The notes: a model not told the origin generated them from the letters alone. Numbered from the stretch's first letter, positions 11,717 to 22,798 are shown. The stretch: 64,000 bases of DNA from Trichomonas vaginalis G3 (GCF_026262505.1 NC_067205.1:13268001-13332000), one strand, 5' to 3'. Translations and numbers: made by a program.

Positions 11717-12549
11717 CTGTTTTTTTTTTCACAAATTTTTATAACTCTATTTATTTGTAAAGAAATTATGGATTTTGTTATTTATATTTCATACTTTTTA
11801 TCAGTATATGTTGGGATTGATATTACAATATGGATTCTTAAAGGTAAATTCAAATTACAGGTGAATGATAATTTAGCTCATTCTCTTTTTAATAATTTAG
11901 CTTAATATTATTCTCACATTGGCCATTCAATTCATTGGTGAATAATCTCAATAATCAGTATTAATGTTTTTGAGATTATCTCTTCTTCCCTTAATATATT
12001 TAAGTGATTTTTTGAATCATATTTGATCATTCTCTAACTTTTCACTAAAATTAAATTAAGTACCTCATTTTTTAATTGTTATTATACCAAATAATAATGT
12101 TGATTCCAAAAGAATTATTTATAGTTTATTTGAGCATTTTCAAACAAATATTGTGAAATTTGAAAATTTGCAATAAAATTTAGTTTTATAAAGCACCCGT
12201 ATTTCTTTTATAAATTGGATTGCAATGGAATAAATCTTTTACTAAGAATTTCTGCTTTTTCCCCTATTTCCAATGATTATTTTACGACTATTTTTTTTCG
12301 AAATTTTATGCCTATTTCTACTCATTTAGATAATAATTATGGATACTTTTAAGTTAATTGATTCAATATTTTAAATAATAGGTTCACCCTATCACCTAAG
12401 AAAATATGCCAGCAGTTTTTCAATTGCGAAAAAAAAATCGTTAGCTTTTTTAATTTAAATTTCGGCTCTTTGATATGTTTGATGAATAGTTCTAAAAACT
12501 ACAACTTTTTGAGATTTCTGACTATAAAAAAAACCAGTTCAAAAAAAAA
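11717..12549. other. Intergenic
   Basis: About 830 bp of AT-rich sequence upstream of the Hsp70-like gene. No ORF, RNA gene or clear repeat was seen. Confidence 0.5.
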
Positions 12550-14397
12550 ATGACCAACTCCAAACCCAGTACCATGCTTGGCATTGATCTTGGCACATCT
12601 TCCATAGTCGTCCACCACATTGCAGACACTCGCACAGAAAAGAATTCTATTGTACCTCTTAATTTCCAAGGAAAAGAAACTCTCCCTTCCTACGTAATGA
12701 TTCAAGAAGGAGGCTCAGTAGCATGTGGAGCTGCCGTTAAAGATCAGATTGCCAACAATCCTTCAAGAGTAATTTTCGGAGCTAAACGTTTGATCGGTCA
12801 TAAGTATCACGATCGTCCAGTTCAGGAACTTTTCGAGAATGTTGGTTTCGAAATTCAACCTGACGAAGATGATAATCCATTAATCGTAGTTGACGGCAAG
12901 AAATACATGCCAGAAGAAATTTCCAGTTTCTTGTTAGAACATGTAAAGGAAACATACAAGAGCGCTACAGGCAAAGAAGCTACAGACTGCGTCATTACAG
13001 TTCCAGCTAACTTCAACGACGCCCAAAGAAACGCTACCAAAACAGCTGCAAGAATCGCCAACTTAAATGTCCGCAAGTTCCTCAGCGAACCAACAGCTGC
13101 CGCCATCGCCTACTACAACATCGAACCAAAGGATAAAATCCATTTGTTAGTTTTCGACTTTGGTGCTGGTACACTCGATGTTTCCATCGTTTACATTGAT
13201 GGCCAGGTATTCAATGTCAAGGCTGTTGCTGGTAACTCAAACTTAGGTGGCGCAGATATAGATAAAATCATCGCTGACTATTGCATTGAACAATTCAAGA
13301 AGAAGCAGTCTGACTTTAATCCAAAGGATCCAAACAACAAGAAAAACATGGCACTTCTTCTTAAAACAGCAGAAGAAACAAAGATAGCACTTAGCTCAAT
13401 GGATAACTCACAGATTACCGTTCCAAACTTTTACAATGGAGAAGATCTTAGTGTCAAGCTTAGAGTTAGTAAGCTCAACAGCTTGATTGAGCTAATTCTT
13501 GACCAAATTCCAACTCCAATTCATTCTGCCCTCAAAGCAGCTAGTCTCAAACCAGCCAACATCGATGGTGTCTTGCTTGTCGGTGGTTCCAGCATGATCC
13601 CAGCTGTTAAGGATAAACTTGAAGAAATCTTCCCAGAAAAGATCAAGTCCGCCTTAAATCCATTGAAGGCTGTATCTGCTGGTGCAGCCACAATTTGCCA
13701 GAAATTCATGAATGGTCAGCTCAGAGACTGCGAAGATGTCAAGGATTATGTCCGTCAAAGAACTGTTTCACCACCAATGTTCGCTCCAGGAACAATCGCT
13801 GTCGTTGATGTCCAGCCAATTACCATTGGTATCAAGACAGCAAACGATAGATTCCAGAAGTATATCATCTCCAACAAGCCAATCCCACAGAAAACACAAA
13901 TTGCCTTCAAGGTCAAAGAGAATAATACTCTTACCATTCAAGTATACCAAGGCGAAAGCTCCAAGTGCTCAGAAAACATATTCCTCAGAGATGTCACTTT
14001 CAAGAACATTCCAAAGCAATCTACAAACGTTCTTCTTACTATCGCTATTAACAATGAAGGTATGCTCGTTGTCGAAGCTAATGATCCTGAAACAGGTTAC
14101 GCCCAGACAATCGACTTCCACTACGATGGCAAGCTCGATGATGCAAAGGTTCAGGAGATTATTAGAAGGCATAAGGCTGCAAATGAAACTGGAAAGAAGA
14201 AGGCTGAAGAAAAATTAACTCAATTATACGATGAAAGCAAGAAGTTGAAGAGCACCAATAGAGATTTATATATGCAAATTCAGCATCAAATCGATGAAGC
14301 ACTTGATGAAATCGATGAAATGGAAGATTCAGGAGACTTCAAGAAATTCTTTGAACTTGCTGATCAAATCAGTAAGAAGATTCAGAGCAATATTTAG
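12550..14397 (+). CDS. Divergent Hsp70-family chaperone
   Basis: A 615-aa protein with an actin-like ATPase fold: phosphate-1 motif IDLGTSSIVV near residue 12, a VPANFNDAQR segment, phosphate-2 motif DFGAGTLDVS near 201, and adenosine motif LLVGGSSMIPAVK near 340. A substrate-binding domain and a helical Lys/Glu-rich lid follow. It is shorter than canonical cytosolic Hsp70 (~640-660) and ends QSNI with no EEVD tail, so it should not dock TPR co-chaperones through that motif. There is no signal peptide or KDEL, so a cytosolic location is inferred. Codon use is noticeably richer in C-ending codons than its neighbours, which fits a well-expressed gene. Confidence 0.93.
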   Translation: MTNSKPSTMLGIDLGTSSIVVHHIADTRTEKNSIVPLNFQGKETLPSYVMIQEGGSVACGAAVKDQIANNPSRVIFGAKRLIGHKYHDRPVQELFENVGFEIQPDEDDNPLIVVDGKKYMPEEISSFLLEHVKETYKSATGKEATDCVITVPANFNDAQRNATKTAARIANLNVRKFLSEPTAAAIAYYNIEPKDKIHLLVFDFGAGTLDVSIVYIDGQVFNVKAVAGNSNLGGADIDKIIADYCIEQFKKKQSDFNPKDPNNKKNMALLLKTAEETKIALSSMDNSQITVPNFYNGEDLSVKLRVSKLNSLIELILDQIPTPIHSALKAASLKPANIDGVLLVGGSSMIPAVKDKLEEIFPEKIKSALNPLKAVSAGAATICQKFMNGQLRDCEDVKDYVRQRTVSPPMFAPGTIAVVDVQPITIGIKTANDRFQKYIISNKPIPQKTQIAFKVKENNTLTIQVYQGESSKCSENIFLRDVTFKNIPKQSTNVLLTIAINNEGMLVVEANDPETGYAQTIDFHYDGKLDDAKVQEIIRRHKAANETGKKKAEEKLTQLYDESKKLKSTNRDLYMQIQHQIDEALDEIDEMEDSGDFKKFFELADQISKKIQSNI

Positions 14398-14789
14398 ATA
14401 TAACATTTTAAGTTAAAAGGTTTTTATATAAATTTTATTTAGATTTTAGCTAATTACGCAATCTCGTGAAAACCCGAGATATTTTCTGCCTAGTTGTACT
14501 CATAAAATAGTTTATTTCCTTTGAATTATGAGTATAAATAAAGAATTTTAAGCTCATTTTCCTTCATAAAGCCCTTTTTCAAGTTTTTTGAAAGGAGTTT
14601 ACTCGGTATTGAAGGAATGAATAGAGTCTGGAGACTTAACGTTGGAAAATGAAATTATTTAAATTAAAATTTCAATTCTGAATCATAACTTAAAAATGCA
14701 AAGTTGTATATATCTTTCATGCATTTTAAAGCTTTTCGACAGAAAGTTTATTACTATACAAACAAAAATTATAAAAAATAAAAATTAAT
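14398..14789. other. Intergenic between convergent genes
   Basis: 392 bp between the convergent Hsp70 and mannosyltransferase genes. A short hairpin (ATCTCG / CGAGAT, about 14460-14480) lies ~65 bp past the Hsp70 stop and might mark its 3' end; nothing else was seen. Confidence 0.4.
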
Positions 14790-16210
14790 CTAACTAAGTG
14801 ATGAATTTGAGCTGTTACTAGTCACATTCAGCCGCTTTGGGTTCCAAAACATTAATTCATTATCTCTTCTATACTTTCCTGTGACTAAAGGAACCCAAAG
14901 CCAAAATCCAAACGCGGTGAGGATAATTGCACAAGAAGCAGTAATACCTTTTATTTTTGGAGGAAACAGCTCTAATGATGCTCCAAATGCACAACAACCA
15001 AGCATCATTGGTATTAAGTAATGATAAAGGAACATTACTCGTGGTATCAAATAAAATGGAAAGCATGAGAAGCACCATCCAACAACCCAAATCATATTTG
15101 TCAAATAATTTCTAGATTTGTACAAAATCAAGCACATTACAAGTCCGATCAATCCGAAATAATATGAAAATACATTTCCCTGGCATAATATTAGTTCTTC
15201 ACCTTCCATAAAGAAGCGAACATCAACACCAGTCAAAAATGGCCATTGAGATGGCGTACTAGCAGACATGTGTGAGCCAGTAATCTTCATATTATCTTGG
15301 TGCATGATTTTCGAAAATCAAAAGAAGGATTCGATATTCTGATTATGTCAAAATTATAATCGACATAATTGTTTAAAATCAGCTGATCCATTAGCTCTTG
15401 TGTCATGTATTTATAACCTGGACCAGCATAAAGTAGTAAAATAAAGTGAATCGAAAATGAAATTTCATAAACTGAAAAAGCAATCAAAAATAATGAAATT
15501 CCATACTGAATCAATTTTTTCACATAAGAGTAAAACGAAATTGAGATGTAATTTCTAAAAACTAGCATATAAACGTAAGCATCAATTAAACATATTCCCC
15601 ATGCAGTATTTTTGCATGAACAGGCTCCACCTAATGATAATCCTGTAAGGGTGTGCCACAGAAGAAATTTTTTGTCTTCAACACTGAGTGATGATGTGTA
15701 AAATAAAATTAATAAATGACAGCATACAAAAAAGTGCAAAATTCCATCAGTTAGTATATATCTTCCTTCTATTAATAGAGATGTGTCAAAAAGTGTTAGC
15801 ATTGAGCTTGTTAAGGAAGATAAGATTGAAAATGATAAAATTCGCATTGACAAGTAAATCAGAACAGGACATAGACTTGATATGATTGAAGGAGTAATTC
15901 TTAACTGAATGTAGGCAGGATTTGTGTATTGCGAATTGTTTCGATAAACAAAATCTATATCTCCTTGGTATTCTGATAAATTTGCAAAATAAAACATGAT
16001 TAATTTTGCTAATGGTGGGTGAATATCGAAGAAAAACTGTGATTGTGTATACCAATTTGTGAAATTTCCAAAGTGAACTTCGTCAAAAGTACTCCTTGGC
16101 GGATAATCTATGCACCATAAGTGATTTGTAATGCTAAATAATAAAATTATAAAGCATAAAGTAATATCAGTAATCCCCAATTTTGGGGAATTACCTATTC
16201 CGATTTTCAT
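14790..16210 (-). pseudogene. Protein O-mannosyltransferase (PMT/GT39) gene with one frameshift
   Basis: Two overlapping minus-strand frames together give a polytopic protein of about 470 residues. The N-terminal part (15287-16210) has the PMT hallmark of an acidic luminal loop, FDEVHFGNF followed by FFDIHPPLAKLI, and several membrane helices. The C-terminal part (14790-15305) continues the family pattern (SQWPFLTG, then further membrane helices). The frames switch at about 15305-15312 within a TTTTCGAAAA stretch; a single-base change restores family order. PMTs transfer mannose from dolichol-P-mannose to Ser/Thr in the ER. The protein is shorter than fungal PMTs and shows no obvious MIR domain. 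It may be a real pseudogene or a sequencing error. Confidence 0.82.
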
Positions 16211-16227
16211 TGATCCATTCTATTATT

Positions 16228-16240
16228 TAAAGTAGTGAAA
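16228..16240 (-). promoter_or_regulatory. Candidate Inr of the PMT gene
   Basis: On the minus strand TTTCACTACTTTA lies about 28 nt upstream of the PMT ATG, matching the trichomonad initiator core TCA(C/T)(A/T). The Maverick insertion begins only ~30 bp further upstream. Confidence 0.5.
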
Positions 16241-16266
16241 TTACCATACAGATTGACAAATAGCAA

Positions 16267-16271
16267 ATATT
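16267..16271. repeat. Target-site duplication, left copy (ATATT)
   Basis: ATATT directly precedes the terminal A-run and is repeated directly after the terminal T-run at 41290-41294. The 5-bp size fits Maverick/Polinton integration (5-6 bp). Confidence 0.75.
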
Positions 16272-16573
16272 AAAAAAAAAAAAAAAAAAAAAAAGGGTAG
16301 TGGGGCCTCCAGGCACTTCGTGCCCTCTAGCCCCTGAAGATGTTTAGTATACAATGAAGTATAAAATGAGGTTTTTTTTGGGTGAAGGGGGCTTCCCAGG
16401 CACTTCGTGCCTTCTAGCCCTAAAAATTTTTGAAAGTCGTTGCTGTTGACTTTTTCGGTAGAGGACTCAAAATAGTATAACTATGTCCGGACAAGTAAGA
16501 GTCTATCGTCGCTATAGTAAAGTTACGGGCGTTCAAAGAAGTATACTTTGAGAGACTCTTTAGAAACTTTAGA
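16272..16573 (+). repeat. Left terminal inverted repeat
   Basis: It pairs with 40994-41289 at roughly 90% identity by eye. It begins with an A-run then GGGTAGTGGGGCCTCC (right end: AGGTAGTGGGACCTCC when read inward). It contains two copies of AGGCACTTCGTGCC (16311-16324 and 16398-16411), each a 5-bp-stem hairpin. The inner boundary lies inside a piece of methyltransferase gene. Confidence 0.92.
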
Positions 16574-16726
16574 CGTTTTACATAACCATCCATGTTTTTA
16601 CTTTACATCCGATAAAAGTGGTTTGGAAACCGTTATGAGATGGTTAGAGGATATACATGACTGTGAGTTTTATTTACGATAAGATAGAATATGAGAGAGG
16701 TCCTATAAACCGGAGAAAGTGTCATA
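16545..16726 (+). pseudogene. Truncated D12 adenine methyltransferase fragment in the left arm
   Basis: This 182-bp stretch is a near-identical, inversely placed copy of 40114-40294, inside the full methyltransferase gene near the right end. It encodes the segment starting LRDSLETLDVL and continuing through SGLETVMRWLEDIHD before a stop at about 16681. It is continuous with the left inverted repeat, so the repeat runs straight into the middle of the gene. The N-terminal catalytic motifs are absent. It is a relic of end duplication or recombination, not a functional gene. Confidence 0.88.
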
Positions 16727-16765
16727 TAAACATCTGTCAAAAGCCTCTTTTTTACTTCACTTAAA

Positions 16766-17540
16766 ATGCCACGTAAGCTACGTAAGAATATACGTAAGAG
16801 GAAGAGAGCATTGAAACATCCAATAGTAAGACTAACACCACAACAACAGTTGCAACAACAAATGCTGAATGACCCCACTATGTTGCAACAAATGTCAAGC
16901 AACCCTATGCTCTTAAACCGAGTTTTTGGTGCACAGAGTGGAGGTTTAAGAGCGGCACTTTTAGCGAAAATGGCAGGCTATGGTGTGAGCTGCAGACGGA
17001 ACAGCCTATAACCCTCAAAGTCAAATGAATTTGAGTTCACTCAAAAATCAAATAGCAGATGTCAAAAAGTCAAACATAGACATACAGAAGCAAATAAGTG
17101 AAAACGAAAAGAAACTAGAATATGACAGACACAAAAGAAACTCAATGAGTTAAACGTAGAGAAAAAGAAGAAAGAAGAACAACTGAAAGAACTAAGTACA
17201 GAGAATATGCAAAAAAAGTGTCAGAAAAAGCAGCAGAAGTAGCAAAAATGGAACAAGATGTCATAAATTTGAAAAACCATACTACTCAATATAAAGTACT
17301 GAAAGATGAAGAGATAAAACAAAAAGCCCTGAAGACATATATGGATAGCGATGAGTATAAAAAGAAGTTGAAGCAAATGTAAAGGCAGAAAAACTTTTAC
17401 AGTTGCAAAACCAAACCGTACAGTATGAAAACTTAGCACAAGAAAGTAAAAATGACGACGCGGCTATGCAAAAGGCAATGAAAAGCGCAGAATATATAAA
17501 AGCTAACAATGACTGGTTAGATGCCCAAGCCAACGCTTAA
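16766..17540 (+). pseudogene. Basic, coiled-coil Maverick protein, frameshifted
   Basis: The open piece 16766-17011 starts MPRKLRKNIRKRKRALKHP, an arginine/lysine-rich head, then a Gln/Met-rich segment. Beyond 17011 the coding signal continues in other frames as Lys/Glu/Gln-rich coiled-coil sequence (for example SLKNQIADVKKSNIDIQKQI) up to TAA at 17538, with at least three frame changes. A basic head suits a DNA-condensing or core protein of the virion, but this is inference from composition. It overlaps the ATG of the next gene by 20 bp, suggesting translational coupling or a crowded gene order in the intact ancestor. Confidence 0.6.
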
Positions 17541-20012
17541 AGCAGCCCAGCTTATAGGGTCAATAAGGACAAAAATACAAGCGGATGAAGACAGTTCAAA
17601 TGAAGCTTTAATGAATGCTGACTTTAAGAACGCCTTCGAAGCTCTTCATAGTAAGGTGAAACTAGTGAACGACTTCTCATCTGGAAAGAAACTGAAGTCT
17701 GAAGGTTTCGACAAAGAGTTAAAAGAAGTAGCACAAAATATGACGAAAATAACAGATGCAGCAACGAGACAGGCAGTTCAAAGTGCCTATGACGCCGTTA
17801 GAGCAACTGTTGTGGAAAGTCAAGAAAAAGAGTTACAACAGACCAAAACAGACCTAGTAAATGCTTTCTTAAGAACGAAAAGTCAGGTAGGACACTATGC
17901 TGCAGATGGAACATATGTGCCAGCTGGTGGAACTTATATACCACCAAACCCTCCAAGAGAAGCACCTGCACCAGGACTACCTAAAACATTTACATCGTCA
18001 CATGGACACAGACACAGGCATGCACCAAAACCAACACAACAACCAACAGTTCAAAATCCAGCACAGCAACCACCTCCACAACAACAACCACAACCAGCAC
18101 AACAACCAACAGTTCAAAATCCAGCACAACAACAACCACAAACAGAACAAGGAAACCAAGAATTCTTAAAAATGCTAAAGGAAGACTATGGTTACCCAGA
18201 TAGTATTGACTTTAGTGACAGATATAAAGAAGCTATTAGAAAGTTCAAGGAAGGAAATACTGACCCGAACCTATTTAGCTTTATGGCTCTGCACCAAAGG
18301 GGATATAATCTCAAACCTGGAAAATACAAGCTCGCTAAGGGATATGATTTAATAGCATATCATCCAAATGACATGAACGAATTTACTCCGAGATATTTGA
18401 TGTCAGAGCTAAATGACAATTTAACTCTCTTCATGAAACGCGTAAAAAATAGAGACGGAACGAAAGAAGAAAGGTTTATGAGTCCGGATGACTTAGAAAG
18501 GGAACTTGTTAAAAACGGTCTCGGAATATATGAAATGCCAGCAGATGAGGTACAAGAAACTCCACAGGAAGAAGTTCAGATACAACCAGACATGGAAGAA
18601 ATAGTTCAGCAACAACAGCTAGAAGAGCCTGAAGGAAACGAACAAGTCCCTCCTTTGGAAACTAACTTCACAGAACTAGATGAAGATTTGGAACAGCCGA
18701 AAAATCTTGACCCTCAACAAGAGTATGCGGAGAATATGGAATCTTTCCAAGAGTCTAAAAAAAATTCGGCTGACATAGTAGAAGAATATCGAAAAATGTT
18801 TGCCGACATACAAAAGACTCCAACACCAGATGAAAATATTCAGCATAGAATGGAAGTACTGAAAGAAAATGTACACAAATACAACAACCCTTTTTACTTA
18901 CGAGCATTTAACGTTCAATCTTCGGATGAACTCGGTGAAAATAAAAGGTTAATTTCAACAAAACATATAGAAATGAAACTTTGTTTAAAGTCATTCAAGG
19001 ATGGAAACAAACCTACTTTTGTTTCTGCAGACTATGGAACTACAATGAGATGGGGTCATAAAGCTAACCCGGATAGGTGGTTCATAAACTTACAACCACA
19101 ATTCCAAGAAGTTGTAGACGCAATGGAAGTCAATGGTGAACCAGATATAGCTGGTATTTTCAGCGCGGCTTTAATGCCATTGAAAGATATGAAAGATGCA
19201 GATATTTTGGACCAGTATGAAATGAACATGGCTGATGGAAATATAAACCTGACGTTCTAAAACATTTATCTCAAAGAACTACACAGAACCATAGAGATGG
19301 TATATTTGGTGAAGAGTTTAGAAAGAAAGTTAGGGAGAGAGAAGGAAGAGAACCTTTGTACATGACCTTGCAAACGAAAGTTACAAAATGTCATAAAAAC
19401 TTACTTTGCAGACAATGAACTGAGAAGGACGAATATTTAAGAAAACTCAATGGACAGTACCAAATGAAATGTTAGTATTGAAAAACATGTTCCTTGACAA
19501 AATAAAACCAACTACAGAAATAAATGACCCAAGCCTGAAACGTTGGGTAAAAGCTTTCCCATTCACAAAAGATTGTTGTAACATGGAAAGAAAAACCAGA
19601 ATGGCTACAAAAACATATATTTGGAAACGAGCTTATTCCATATGGACAAGCACTGTTTGAAGAGCTTGAACCGGAAACTCAGGAAAGAGTCATGCAAACA
19701 ATACGCCAAGACTCAAATACAAACTATGACAAAATCTTTCTAGATATAGGTTACCTGAGATGGCGACCAGAGCCCAAAGGCAAAAAGACATGGGAAATTT
19801 ACAACATACTATACTTGAACATAGGCAAAGATGCAACAACTTGAAGCAGAGGGCAAGTTACCAAAAGCGACACCAAAGAAGAAGAGAAGAGTAGAACAAA
19901 GTGAAAGTAGTGAAAAGTAACTTCATCTAGTGAAAGTAGTGGCAATGAAGGAAAAAGAAGAGTTAAAAACTCAGTCAGGAAGAAAGTAAAGCTTGGTCCA
20001 CGTGGGTTCTAA
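17521..20012 (+). pseudogene. Large Q/P-rich Maverick structural-type protein, 3' part decayed
   Basis: Open for 579 codons (17521-19260), then the same protein appears to continue in shifted frames to TAA at 20010. In the decayed part, coherent stretches such as GIFGEEFRKKVREREG and GNELIPYGQALFEELEPE occur. The end is a Ser/Glu then basic tail (KKVKLGPRGF). The 579-aa part has an Ala/Lys helical head, a Pro/Gln/His-rich linker (around residues 145-215) with two repeats of PTVQNPAQQ, and an acidic C-terminal half. No enzymatic motif was recognised. It sits directly before the major capsid gene, which suggests a virion or assembly function. Confidence is high that it is coding, low on role. 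Confidence 0.65.
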
Positions 20013-20014
20013 TT

Positions 20015-21648
20015 ATGACATATAAATCCAACTATTCTATATTTTTACCCATATGAAATTACGCCGCTCAGAATATAACGCCAACAGTTTTGGATGCCAT
20101 GAATGGAAATGTTTCCGAGGTATAACGAATGCGACAATGCCATTAGAAGGTCAGAAATAGTTCCTGGAACTTACGAATATACAACTGCTGTTTCTTATGG
20201 AAACGTAGGTGAGTTTGGAGAAGGTCTTCAACAACAGTAGATATTGCTTGCGACAGGTTTCATATAATTTCTATTGACAACTCTTTCTTATACGTGGAAC
20301 AAGACATTGAAATAAAACCTTCTGCCAAGTTGTCTGACAAGAAAGGTTGCAATGGAATTTCTATGTCGGATACCAATATGCTCCAGAAGTTTTCATGGGA
20401 TATAAGATATATTCTAACTCTGACTTAGTTCAAACAGTAACATGGGCAAACTATGAATGGTTCGCTTTGAGAAACTCAGTACAACCACAAGCTAGAGAAC
20501 AAACCCAGTATGCAACTATTGAGAAAATAAGAAGACTTGACCCTAACGTTCCAGGAGTTTATGTTAACCTTTCTGGACAAACTGCAGCAGCAGTAACCAA
20601 AGTAAAACTAAACTTAGAGTCCCTTTGTTTTCCTCATCTTCAGGTTTTTAAGATACTTGCCAAACTGGGCAGGAAAATTTCTATCGAACTTACTCCAAGC
20701 AAAAATAACTAGTCATTGCACCAACACAAGACCCATTCACTCTTACAGAAGTAGTGGGACAAATAAAACGTCATTCGCCGACTTTTGCAAAGACAAAGTT
20801 GACTTAGACTTTGTTTCTCAAACTTCAACACTGAAGTAAACTATTATTTCAATGCTGCTGGAACTGCTTGGGACCCAGTTAAGTTCACATGCGAAAAATT
20901 TGAATGCAAGAGAATAGAAAGCAGACTGCAGTCTATATGTTGGACCCAGATATTTCAAATGCTTTAGCTGCCAAATATATATTGCAGTTCCACTTATGTT
21001 CCCTATACACCAAATATCTGTCAAAAGACTTTGCAGTGAAGTTGGAAACCAAAGTGCTGACCCAGGGTGCAAGAACAGATATTGCTTTAACAACTGCAAT
21101 AACATGCAGATACTATGTTTGTACTGTTCAGACGAACTATAAATGACTATTCTTGTTTCTACAACCCCGGTATTAAATATCATATAAACATAGATGGCAA
21201 ATATTATCCAAGAGAAGAATATTCTACAGTTGAGGATATGAGGTCATACAACTTGACATTAGATGCTATGAACTTTAACAACAATTTCACAACAACCATT
21301 AACCCTGAAATGCAAAGTTCTATTATGCCATATGTGAAAGTATGGACTCATACAGGAGGTCAAAAAACTCAATATACAAATGGAGACCGTTCAAACTTTT
21401 GGCTTGGCATTCCATTTGCTGACTCAGAAGACTTTATGGGTGGTATTTCAACTGTTGGTACAGTTCAAATACAATATACTGGTGACAGAGACGGTCCAGA
21501 TGAACTGAGAGCAAAGAAGTTTACAAAACCAATAGCACTTTTCACGGAAGATGCTCTTTTGAAGATTCGTTCGATGAAACCTGCTGGGGCTCCTCAGATT
21601 GGCATAACGACAGCTTCCATCGAGCAGATTTTGGCAGCAGGTCAGTAA
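20015..21648 (+). pseudogene. Major capsid protein (double jelly-roll type), frameshifted
   Basis: Coding potential is split over several frames: a start-proximal piece with NITPTVLDAMNGNVSE, an open piece at 20347-20712 (VGYQYAPEVFMGYKIYSNSD), and a long C-terminal piece at 21115-21648 (DDY/STVEDMRSYN, SNFWLGIPFADSE, then a basic C-terminus). Total length ~540 codons, beta-rich composition, and position before a penton-like gene and packaging ATPase match Maverick double-jelly-roll capsid proteins. The assignment rests on these rather than a profile match. At least five disruptions make a functional capsid protein from this copy unlikely. Confidence 0.7.
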
Positions 21649-21961
21649 GTTGTTCTTGAACTGACTTCTCTCCGTCAAATATTGACAGTACGCCAGTTTT
21701 GACATAAAATTGTAAGATAAACTTTCCTTTAGAAATATCTGTAAGTTTTGTTGTTATATTTTTGTCAACGTCAAGAACTTTCACCATTTCGGTTATACCA
21801 ACTTTCTTTGCTTTATGAAAATATTTTGGTTCAGCAAATATTGCTATTCTATAACATTTTCCATTGTTTGTGTAAAGAACTACTCTGTCAATGTATTTGT
21901 ATTGTTTGTGTGTGTAAACTTTGTTTTGCTTCAATTCAAAGAGATACTCAAAGACGTCCAT
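21542..21961 (-). CDS. Hypothetical Maverick protein
   Basis: A 139-aa minus-strand frame starting MDVFEYLFELKQNKVYTH. The first ~105 residues look like genuine globular sequence (alternating charged and hydrophobic residues, LYTNNGKCYRIAIFAEPKYF). The last ~35 codons read antisense into the major capsid gene and have poorer composition, so the natural stop may have been lost. It is convergent with the capsid gene and divergent from the gene at 21980. No family was recognised. Confidence 0.55.
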   Translation of the reverse strand: MDVFEYLFELKQNKVYTHKQYKYIDRVVLYTNNGKCYRIAIFAEPKYFHKAKKVGITEMVKVLDVDKNITTKLTDISKGKFILQFYVKTGVLSIFDGEKSVQEQLTDLLPKSARWKLSLCQSEEPQQVSSNESSKEHLP

Positions 21962-21979
21962 CTTTTTATTCTAAGTAAA

Positions 21980-22561
21980 ATGTCATTTCCGAAAAATAGA
22001 AGCGTAAGTGTTTCAAAAGGTTTAATGGCGGTGGCAGATGTGAAGTTAAATTCACCAACTCAAACAAACAGTCAAAGTGTTGTTGTCAATGTCAAAGACA
22101 GAGATGTTGAAGTGGGGAAACCATACGAAGACGAAGATGGTATAACAATAGTTCCTGTAAAAGAACAACCAACATACCCTGAAGTTAGCAGAGAGTTAAG
22201 TTCTGTTGCAGATATTCGAAACGACTACCAACAACTGAAAGACAAACTTAAAACTCAGGAGAAGATTTGTCAAGCTTTAGGTATAATGTTAAACTTGGTC
22301 GAACACAACCCTGTAAAAGTGAACTCATATGTCATTGCACCTCATGAAGTTTTGAAAGAACTATTGAAACTTTTGACAGAGGCAGACGATATAAACATCA
22401 AAGAAATAGAACCCGACATTGCTTGCTGTGGTGTTTCATATAATGTCATTGACAAGATATACGTTATGAAAGGAGGTGAAACGTTGAACTTAAAATATAG
22501 TTTCCCAGACGTCATAAAAATATTTGACGACCACAACATTTCATTAAAATTTAGTTGCTAA
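21980..22561 (+). CDS. Hypothetical Maverick protein
   Basis: A 193-aa protein. I start it at the Met of MSFPKNRSVSVSK rather than the longer frame, because the preceding codons overlap the divergent gene and encode an unlikely Cys/Val/Phe-rich leader. It is Ser/Thr-rich at the N terminus, with a short coiled-coil (NDYQQLKDKLKTQEKI) around residues 90-110 and an alpha/beta C-terminal domain with two Cys (DIACCG). No family was recognised. It is followed 6 bp later by the 76-aa gene and is co-directional with the penton-like gene, so a structural or assembly role is plausible. Confidence 0.7.
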   Translation: MSFPKNRSVSVSKGLMAVADVKLNSPTQTNSQSVVVNVKDRDVEVGKPYEDEDGITIVPVKEQPTYPEVSRELSSVADIRNDYQQLKDKLKTQEKICQALGIMLNLVEHNPVKVNSYVIAPHEVLKELLKLLTEADDINIKEIEPDIACCGVSYNVIDKIYVMKGGETLNLKYSFPDVIKIFDDHNISLKFSC

Positions 22562-22567
22562 GTAAAA

Positions 22568-22798
22568 ATGTCAAAACTTCTTGAAAGATGTTTGAAGAAA
22601 AATAATATAGACTTTATTTCATGTAAAGGACTTTACACACTTTTGAACGATATGAAAGACCCTGTTTTGTTTGTTCGTGTAGACAAAGGAAAGTTCTATG
22701 TCTTTACAAAATATTTGAACTTCTTAGACAGAGAACTTCAAGAAACGCCATGTGAAAGTTTAGATGAAGTTCTTCTCCACTTTCAGAAAAACTTTTAA
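22568..22798 (+). CDS. Small hypothetical Maverick protein
   Basis: 76 aa (MSKLLERCLKKNNIDFISCK...), alpha/beta-looking, with no signal peptide or membrane segment. It sits 6 bp after the preceding gene and 10 bp before the penton-like gene, which argues that it is a real member of a tightly packed run. Function is not recognised. Confidence 0.65.
   Translation: MSKLLERCLKKNNIDFISCKGLYTLLNDMKDPVLFVRVDKGKFYVFTKYLNFLDRELQETPCESLDEVLLHFQKNF

Noticed and set aside
13712-14218. 168-codon frame overlapping the Hsp70 gene in another frame
   Set aside because: Shadow frame of a well-expressed gene with biased third positions; Ser-rich and without domain.
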